Assembly (NCBI GenBank): GCA_016719395.1
Contig: JADJZF010000002.1
Coordinates: 186,001-250,000 of the forward strand
Reading direction: 5' to 3'
DNA length: 64,000 nt
DNA from: Candidatus Amarobacter glycogenicus
Lineage (GTDB): Bacteria; Chloroflexota; Dehalococcoidia; Tepidiformales; Tepidiformaceae
Every line of letters begins with the position of its first letter. Position 1 is the stretch's first letter. The notes under the pieces were generated by a model. It worked only from the letters and a program-made list of their open reading frames with translations, searched no databases and was not told where the DNA came from. Below, one piece after another: positions 58,882-64,000 of this stretch. The position numbers and the translations under genes are program-made.

Positions 58882-59319
58882 ATGGGAATCACCAGGGAAG
58901 AGGTCGCTCAGGCGATGCATGGCTGGGTCGAGGCGTTCAACGCCCGCGATGTCGCCCGGGTCTGGGCCATGGAGGGAGGCGGAGTCGGTTACGGTTACCG
59001 GACCCGCGCCCCGCGTGCCGTAACCACATCGGACGACGCCGAGTTCAAGCGATGGTCGGCCCGTTTCTTCGAAACTTTTGAGAGTCGCCGCATGGAGCTG
59101 GAGATCCTGGAGACCGATGTCGCCGGGGAGCTCGGCCTCGCCTGGGGTACCTACGTCGAGACCTTCCAGCAAAAAGGCTTCGCCCCGGAACAGGCCCGCG
59201 TACGCTTCTCCCAGGTGATGTCCAGGGACGAATCCGGCTGGCGGGTGGTCATGTTCCACCGCGACATCCAGCCCTTCGATGAACGGGGGGTCTACCCCCG
59301 GTCCCTCACGACACTCTGA
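58882..59319 (+). CDS. SnoaL/DUF4440-like NTF2-fold protein
   Basis: 145 residues. The N-terminal helix W-V-E-A-F-N-A-R-D-V-A-R-V-W-A-M-E and the strands L-G-L-A-W-G-T-Y...R-V-R-F-S-Q-V-M-S-R-D-E-S-G-W-R-V-V-M-F-H-R-D match NTF2-like ketosteroid-isomerase-fold proteins. The ATG at 58882 follows CGAGGAGA. The 58645-58881 gap holds a TAGGAT (58737) that could be the -10. Function unknown. Confidence 0.8.
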   Translation: MGITREEVAQAMHGWVEAFNARDVARVWAMEGGGVGYGYRTRAPRAVTTSDDAEFKRWSARFFETFESRRMELEILETDVAGELGLAWGTYVETFQQKGFAPEQARVRFSQVMSRDESGWRVVMFHRDIQPFDERGVYPRSLTTL

Positions 59320-59400
59320 ACCGTCGGAAAACACAGCAACACAGCGTTTATCAAGTCAGAACCCCCGCGAACAGCTCGAACGGAAGGGAAGGACGAATCA

Positions 59401-59856
59401 ATGAAAGGCGAACTCAGGACGGAGTGGCTCTTTGACCTCCACGCGACGGTAGATGCGGTGAATGCCTACCAGGTCGGCGATTTCGGCGGCGGAATGCGCA
59501 CGATCTATCCCGTCACTGGCGGGACCGTCGATGGACCGCGCCTCCGCGGCAAGGTCATGCCGTTCGGGGCCGATTTTATGGTCGCCCGCGCCGACAAGGT
59601 GAACGTCCTCGATGTCCGTGCAGTAATTCGCACCGAAGACGGCGCGGACATCTATGCGTTCTATCCGGGACTCCTCCACCAGGATTCGCTCGGACCTCTC
59701 GCTGAGACTCCTGCCGACGGTATGTACTTCCGGACCACGCCCCGGTTCGAGACAGGCGCCGAACAGTACCGCTGGCTGAACCGCATCCTCGCCGTGGGCG
59801 TCGGCTGGATCGACCAGCCCGGCACCGTTTCGTACAAGGTCTACGCGGTGCTTTGA
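59401..59856 (+). CDS. DUF3237 family protein
   Basis: 151 residues. M-K-G-E-L-R-T-E-W-L-F-D-L-H-A, then I-Y-P-V-T-G-G-T-V-D-G-P-R-L-R-G-K-V and F-R-T-T-P-R-F-E-T-G-A-E-Q-Y-R-W-L-N follow the DUF3237 pattern. A GGAAGGGAAGGA ribosome site lies upstream. The family is a beta-barrel of unknown role found beside catabolic genes. Confidence 0.85.
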   Translation: MKGELRTEWLFDLHATVDAVNAYQVGDFGGGMRTIYPVTGGTVDGPRLRGKVMPFGADFMVARADKVNVLDVRAVIRTEDGADIYAFYPGLLHQDSLGPLAETPADGMYFRTTPRFETGAEQYRWLNRILAVGVGWIDQPGTVSYKVYAVL

Positions 59857-59881
59857 GGGGCCGCTGCCGGCGCTCGTCGCA

Positions 59882-61426
59882 CTACCCCTTGTAAAGGCGT
59901 TCCCATAGCTGGCGCTCTTCGGGCCGTGGGTCGGGCGCCAGCCGGCTCTCATTGTCGATCAGCATCGTCTTCCGATCCTCGGCCGAGTAAGGCTCCCAGC
60001 GGGGGAGGTCGCCGCTGTTCGGGTCGCCGGTGCGTGCGAACGCAGCCCAAGTGGCGCTGACTTTTGCCGCCAGGGTGTGCGCCTCCGGTGTGGCCCGCGT
60101 GAATGTCGCCCACGTGCCCAGCGCAACGTTGTCGAAGACGAAGGGGATCTCCAGTGCGTGGGGCGTCTTCAGCTTGCCCCAGCGGGCCGGCGATTCCCAC
60201 TCGAACGTGTAGTGATACGCGGGCGCTCCTCCCTGGGCAGCCTTTCGTTCCGCTATCCGGATGGAATCGATCGGGTATCGCAGGAACCCCGTATGGATGG
60301 CGATGTAAAGGTCTGAAGGCGAAGCGTCCGGGTAGAGCGCGCGCATCTCCCGGATCACTTCTTCGGATCGTTCGCGAAGCAGGCGCGCCACCCGCTTCTG
60401 GAGACCGGCGTCGTCGAGCTCGAACGCCTCTTTGTCATTCGCGAGGAACAGTGTCGCCTCGGTCCGGTTGAAGCCAACCATCAGAGGCACGTCGGCGGAG
60501 AGTCCGGGCGCGGCAGGCGTGAACGGGTGAGAGGGCAGGACCGCGCCATCCATGACCGGCCGGAAGCCGCCCCGCGCATTCGACGACGGCATCTTCGCCG
60601 CAGCCGCCGATTGCGCCGCCATGACTCGGCCGAGTGGCAGTCGCTGGATCTCTTCTAGGTCGCCCGGCTTCACCCCGAGTTCCGAAAGCACCGCCTCGGC
60701 GAGCTGGGTAGCGTAGGCGGCTTCGTTGACCCGGAGTTCTGGGCCGCTCTGGATGATCGCGCGGTGGAAGAGGCCCTTGGCTGCGGGCATGGCCATCAGC
60801 ACCGCCGTCTTCCTGCCGCCGCCGGATTCCCCGAAAACCGTCACATTGCCGGGATCCCCACCGAACGCGGCGATGTTGTCGCGCACCCATTCGAGAGCGG
60901 CGACGATGTCGAGCATGCCGGCGTTTCCGGAAGAGGCGAACTCCGGCCCACCGATCTCCCCCAGATGGAGGAAACCGAGGGCATTCAGGCGGTGGTTGAT
61001 GGAGACCACCACCACGTCGCCGCGGCGGGCAAGGTTCGAACCATCGTAGGCGGCGCCGCCCGAACCGCTGATGAACCCGCCGCCGTGGCACCAGAACATC
61101 ACCGGTCGCCGGCTGCCGTCACCGGTGCCAGGCGTGAACACGTTCAGGACGAGGCAGTCTTCGCCCTCGTTCCCTCGGGCATCGTCGATCGGGTTGGCGG
61201 AGCCTGCTCCATCGCGGCTCAGTTGCGGCGCGATCGGGCCGTAGGTAAGAGCATCGCGGACGCCCGCCCACGGCTCCGGCTTGCGCGGGGCCATGAAACG
61301 GTTCGCGCCACCCGTGGGCGCCCCATACGGGATGCCCCTGAACGTCTGGATCCCGCCCTGAGTCTCGCCGCGGAGGGAACCCGCGGATGTCTGGACGGTA
61401 GTCGTAGAAGCCTCTGTCGAAGTCAT
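59882..61426 (-). CDS. Type-B carboxylesterase
   Basis: 514 residues. F-R-G-I-P-Y-G-A-P near the N-terminus and E-D-C-L-V-L-N-V-F are the type-B signature 2. The nucleophile elbow is F-G-E-S-G-G-G (normally GESAGG). The oxyanion loop is C-H-G-G-G-F-I-S-G, and H-A-L-E-I-P-F-V-F holds the catalytic His. No clear signal peptide. It hydrolyses esters or carbamates; the natural substrate is unknown. Confidence 0.93.
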   Translation of the reverse strand: MTSTEASTTTVQTSAGSLRGETQGGIQTFRGIPYGAPTGGANRFMAPRKPEPWAGVRDALTYGPIAPQLSRDGAGSANPIDDARGNEGEDCLVLNVFTPGTGDGSRRPVMFWCHGGGFISGSGGAAYDGSNLARRGDVVVVSINHRLNALGFLHLGEIGGPEFASSGNAGMLDIVAALEWVRDNIAAFGGDPGNVTVFGESGGGRKTAVLMAMPAAKGLFHRAIIQSGPELRVNEAAYATQLAEAVLSELGVKPGDLEEIQRLPLGRVMAAQSAAAAKMPSSNARGGFRPVMDGAVLPSHPFTPAAPGLSADVPLMVGFNRTEATLFLANDKEAFELDDAGLQKRVARLLRERSEEVIREMRALYPDASPSDLYIAIHTGFLRYPIDSIRIAERKAAQGGAPAYHYTFEWESPARWGKLKTPHALEIPFVFDNVALGTWATFTRATPEAHTLAAKVSATWAAFARTGDPNSGDLPRWEPYSAEDRKTMLIDNESRLAPDPRPEERQLWERLYKG

Positions 61427-61502
61427 GCGTTGTGCCTTTGGGAGTTGTGGCGCCGATGGTAGCAGGCGAACTTCGCACCATCACGCAAGAAGAGGCCGTA
61501 CC

Positions 61503-62321
61503 ATGCCCGGAACACATCTCGGCAGGGCATTCATGACAGGCGCCCACCCCAGTTACCGCATCGTCCCGCACGATCCGGATTGGGCCCCGATCTTCGAGTC
61601 AGAGCGTGCCCTCATCGCAGCGGCGCTGGGGCTGCCGCCCGGACAGGTGGAGCACATCGGCAGCACCGCCGTGCCCGGCCTCGGCGCGAAGCCGATCGTC
61701 GATGTCATGGTCGGCGTAGAAGAAGAAGCGGCCTACCCGCGCTACGTCGCGCTGCTTGCACCTCTCGGTTACGAATACCGCGGCGAGACGGTCCCCGGCA
61801 CGCTGTACAACCGCAAGCAGGGGCCGCCGCGGGTCAACGCCCATCTTTGCGTGCTCGGCGGCGAATTCTGGTCCGAACACCTGCTCTTTCGCGACTACCT
61901 GCGCGCCAATCCGGCGACGGCCGGGGACTACGAAGCGCTCAAACGCCGGATTCTCGATGAAGTCGGCCAGGACCCGCCTGCCTACAACGCCGCCAAGGAA
62001 GGCTTCATCCGCGGTGTCATCCTCGACGCGACGCGGACCTCGGGGACAAAGAATCCCTCTCCGCGGTCCTGGAGGGGTCTCGGGGAGAGTAGTCGTGCCT
62101 GGTTCACACGGTCGATGAAGCAGAGGGAGCTCGCCTGCGCCTCGCGAGGCCGCCGAGCCTCGGTCCCCCGGTTCGGCGGCAACGGCGCGGTCCCCGTCGC
62201 AATAACCGCACAGGCGATACGCCCGCCGGAATTGCCCGTCGGATCAGTCACCTGGTCGTCGGCGCCGGCGTGGACCACGAGCGACGAGCCATCGGCGTCA
62301 TTGATGCTGGCGGCCGCTTGA
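61503..62321 (+). CDS. GrpB/UPF0157 nucleotidyltransferase-like protein with aberrant tail
   Basis: The first ~178 residues are a GrpB-family domain: Y-R-I-V-P-H-D-P-D-W, V-E-H-I-G-S-T-A-V-P-G-L-G-A-K-P-I-V-D-V-M-V-G-V, N-A-H-L-C-V and F-R-D-Y-L-R-A-N-P. After I-L-D-A-T-R-T-S the family should end, but the frame stays open another ~90 residues, antisense to the superoxide dismutase fragment. The true stop was probably lost in the damaged region that starts near 62040. The start at ATG 61503 (AAGAGG upstream) or 61533. Confidence 0.8.
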   Translation: MPGTHLGRAFMTGAHPSYRIVPHDPDWAPIFESERALIAAALGLPPGQVEHIGSTAVPGLGAKPIVDVMVGVEEEAAYPRYVALLAPLGYEYRGETVPGTLYNRKQGPPRVNAHLCVLGGEFWSEHLLFRDYLRANPATAGDYEALKRRILDEVGQDPPAYNAAKEGFIRGVILDATRTSGTKNPSPRSWRGLGESSRAWFTRSMKQRELACASRGRRASVPRFGGNGAVPVAITAQAIRPPELPVGSVTWSSAPAWTTSDEPSASLMLAAA

Positions 62322-62450
62322 GGGTCCGGTTTGTGTTGCCTGGTGCGTACCGCTTCCATCGCGGCCGGATCTGCGCGAGGGACGCCATGCGCGCCGTCCC
62401 AGCGAGCCCTGCCCTTCGCGGAGTGCCTGCCAGCTGACGCCGGAGGCGGC
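62170..62450 (-). pseudogene. Cu/Zn superoxide dismutase fragment
   Basis: On the minus strand D-A-D-G-S-S-L-V-V-H-A-G-A-D-D-Q...D-P-T-G-N-S-G-G-R-I-A-C-A-V-I is the unmistakable C-terminal SodC block (copper-ligand His, the G-N-S-G-x-R-I-A-C disulfide region). Upstream the sense is spread over several frames (a G-R-D-G-S-G-T piece is out of frame) and ends at the poly-G tract. There is too little space for a full gene. It is either a broken gene or a mis-assembled one. Confidence 0.65.
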
Positions 62451-62451
62451 C

Positions 62452-62527
<76 letters not shown>

Positions 62528-62591
62528 ACGCCGCCGCGTCCTGGTGGCGCCGATCGCCTGGCCTGTCGTATCAACGAGCGTCGCGGTACCC

Positions 62592-63065
62592 TTACGGCGG
62601 CCGGAGAACCCCCGGCGTCCCTCGCGCCGCCAGCCCGAACGCCAAAGTCTTCGAATGCCCCGGGCGGGGGCCCCGGGGGGGCCCGCGGCCGCCGAAGTCG
62701 GTCCGAAGCACTTCGCAGGCGATGCTCCCCGCTCCGCCGAATGCAGGGTCGCCCATTGCGGTCAGCGTGTGTGCGATCCCGGCCAGCTTCGATACCTCCC
62801 GTCCGCTGTGGAGCCCGAGCGGCTCCAGCAGTCCCGCCTGGGCCTCCGCCAGGACCGTGACGGCGAACGTCCCGGATGCGGCCACCAGTTCAGTCGTGTA
62901 ATTCGTCTTCGAAAGCACCACGAGCAGCCGCGGCCGCTCGGGCACAATCGAAGCGCCGAAGACCGAAACGCAAATTTGCGCGTTTGGCCCCTTCGGCCCG
63001 CGGCTCCCGATCGCGCACAGCGGCGCCCAGAAGTGAGAAAGTACGCTGATGCGTTGTTCGCTCAT
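62592..63065 (-). CDS. Flavin reductase-like (FMN-binding) domain protein
   Basis: 157 residues. The ATG at 63065 gives M-S-E-Q-R-I-S-V-L-S-H-F-W-A-P-L-C-A-I-G-S-R, then N-A-Q-I-C-V-S-V-F-G-A-S-I-V-P-E-R-P-R and T-F-A-V-T-V-L-A, the FMN-binding split barrel of flavin reductases. From D-F-G-G-R-G-P the sequence enters a G-rich patch (62660-62690) and loses the family pattern, then L-A-F-G-L-A-A-R-G-T-P-G-V-L-R looks partly normal. The 3' part is probably damaged. Confidence 0.7.
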   Translation of the reverse strand: MSEQRISVLSHFWAPLCAIGSRGPKGPNAQICVSVFGASIVPERPRLLVVLSKTNYTTELVAASGTFAVTVLAEAQAGLLEPLGLHSGREVSKLAGIAHTLTAMGDPAFGGAGSIACEVLRTDFGGRGPPRGPRPGHSKTLAFGLAARGTPGVLRPP

Positions 63066-63140
63066 GGCCGAACTGTAAACCGTCTGTAACGCTTGCTGCA
63101 CCAGACCATTTACCGTTTTACATAGAGCCCGGAGCACGTC

Positions 63141-63146
63141 GACAAT
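63141..63146 (+). promoter_or_regulatory. Possible -10 element of HIT gene
   Basis: GACAAT lies 6 bases before the ATG at 63153, fitting the leaderless pattern with a G for T at the first base. Confidence 0.35.
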
Positions 63147-63152
63147 CCCACC

Positions 63153-63501
63153 ATGCAGATGCAGGACTGCCTCTTTTGCCGGATGAGCCGTGGAGAAATC
63201 CAGGTGGAGAAGGTTGCCCAGAACGAGCACGCCTTTGCTATCCGCGACATCAATCCTCGCGCACCAATCCACTGCCTCATCATCCCGAAGGTTCACGTCG
63301 ATAGCGCCCGCGAGTTCGAGTGGAACCACACCGAGATGCTGGCCGGGAGTGTTCATGCTCGCGAAAGACGTGGCGCGCGTCGAAGGAGTCTGGGAGAGCG
63401 GCTACCGCCTCGCCTTCAACGTCGGCGATGCCGCCGGGATGACGGTCCATCACCTCCATCTGCATCTGCTCGGCGGCCGCATGCTCGGCCCCGAAGGCTA
63501 A
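63153..63501 (+). CDS. HIT-family nucleotide hydrolase/transferase, frameshifted
   Basis: The first part (D-C-L-F-C-R-M-S-R-G-E-I, A-F-A-I-R-D-I-N-P-R-A-P-I-H-C-L-I-I-P) is the HIT N-terminus with the zinc-like Cys pair. At 63343-63350 the frame shifts; coding continues V-F-M-L-A-K-D-V-A-R-V-E-G and ends with the His triad H-H-L-H-L-H-L-L-G-G-R. Length is 3n+1 (one extra base). Restored, it is a normal ~115-residue HINT-like protein acting on nucleoside phosphoramidates. Confidence 0.88.
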
Positions 63502-64000
63502 TGGTTGCCTCCGTCCGCGAGCAGATTGCCGCCATCCAGGCGGAGTTCGAGTCCCGGCCGGAAGGCCTCGTCCGTCACGTCCAACGCGTGCTTGTCGAAG
63601 CCCTGGACCTGGCCGACCGCTACGACCTGGACTGCGACCGGGTGACGCTCGCCGCGTGGGGACATGACCTCTTCCGGTCCTTCGCCCCGGATCAGCAAAT
63701 CAGGCTGGCAACCGAGGCAGGACTGTCCATCGAAGCGGCCGACAGGGCCGACCCGGTGCTCCTGCACGGGCCTATCGCGGCGGTAACCCTCCGGCAGCGG
63801 TTCGGCGTGATCGATGACGAGGCGCTCTCGGCGGTGCGCGACCACACCCTCGGCGCAGCGCACATGCCCATGATCGCCAAGGTCATCCTGCTGGCCGACA
63901 AGTTCGAGAAACGGAAGCGGGACCGTACACCGGTGATGAAGGAGATCCGCCGGCTCGCCTGGCGGGACCTGGACATGGCGCTGTTGTGCTGGGCCGATTG
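63501..64000 (+). CDS. YqeK-like HD-domain phosphohydrolase, partial
   Basis: ATG at 63501 overlaps the HIT stop (TAATG) and the frame is open to the window end (about 166 residues). V-R-H-V-Q-R-V at the start, A-A-W-G-H-D-L-F-R (the HD motif), L-L-H-G-P-I-A-A and V-R-D-H-T-L-G-A-A-H-M-P-M...K-V-I-L-L-A-D-K match YqeK-type symmetrical Ap4A hydrolases. A HIT-YqeK pair makes sense, since both act on dinucleotide polyphosphates. The C-terminus lies outside the window. Confidence 0.82.
   Translation, partial: MVASVREQIAAIQAEFESRPEGLVRHVQRVLVEALDLADRYDLDCDRVTLAAWGHDLFRSFAPDQQIRLATEAGLSIEAADRADPVLLHGPIAAVTLRQRFGVIDDEALSAVRDHTLGAAHMPMIAKVILLADKFEKRKRDRTPVMKEIRRLAWRDLDMALLCWAD

Overview
The window is about 64 kb of high-GC bacterial DNA. 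It is most likely from a free-living Chloroflexota (Dehalococcoidia/Tepidiformia-like) genome; this is inferred from style, not from a marker gene. Supporting features are many leaderless genes, Chloroflexi-type secreted proteins (an 'IGQP...GFLGG' protein and a 'TYQGRL...PTPYAL' protein), several CaiB/BaiF-type and 4-hydroxybutyrate-type CoA transferases, and catabolic oxygenases. Gene density is high and there is no prophage, insertion sequence or CRISPR array. At least six genes carry single-base frameshifts, one stretch is almost pure G (62461-62527), and its neighbours are scrambled, so indel errors in the assembly are likely.

Layout. 1-4100: tail of a CaiB/BaiF CoA transferase, a ParE/ParD-like toxin-antitoxin pair, a cytochrome P450, an exported protein and a MaoC hydratase. 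4176-12124 (minus strand): a frameshifted zinc-ribbon/receiver-like protein, an endonuclease/phosphatase-fold protein, a MetF-like reductase, a peptide ABC transporter (binding protein and two permeases) and FolC. 12198-15789: two aminoglycoside-phosphotransferase-fold kinases and a Baeyer-Villiger-type monooxygenase. 15786-23173: a complete phosphate block, with PhoR/PhoB-like genes divergent from pstS-pstC-pstA-pstB-phoU and an 11-bp direct repeat between them that looks like a Pho box. A tRNA-His and a strong terminator follow.

23370-34108: two secreted proteins, an MgtE magnesium transporter, an acetyl-CoA hydrolase/transferase family protein, a DUF2089/DUF4097-type envelope operon, a small membrane-protein operon, a VOC protein running into a second toxin-antitoxin pair, and a DEAD-box RNA helicase with a long leader. 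34468-43549: an unusual HTH-membrane-propeller-SH3 protein, fumarylacetoacetase-family, PPOX-family, GNAT and HAD proteins, then a galactose cluster (galactokinase, sugar nucleotidyltransferase, GH36 alpha-galactosidase).

43566-48344 is the most interesting stretch: a minus-strand array of four orphan Rhs core modules. Three are joined to unrelated C-terminal (toxin-like) tails, and each of those is followed at once by a different small gene placed like an immunity gene. The array abuts the 3' end of an alkyltransferase-like DNA repair gene. 48428-64000 returns to housekeeping and catabolic genes: a CaiB/BaiF CoA transferase, an RDD protein, a beta-lactamase-fold hydrolase, an HxlR regulator, a split transketolase, hydrolases, an S9 peptidase, small stress/NTF2-fold proteins, a type-B carboxylesterase, a GrpB protein, a corrupted Cu/Zn-superoxide dismutase fragment, a flavin reductase, a HIT protein and a YqeK-like HD phosphatase cut by the window end.
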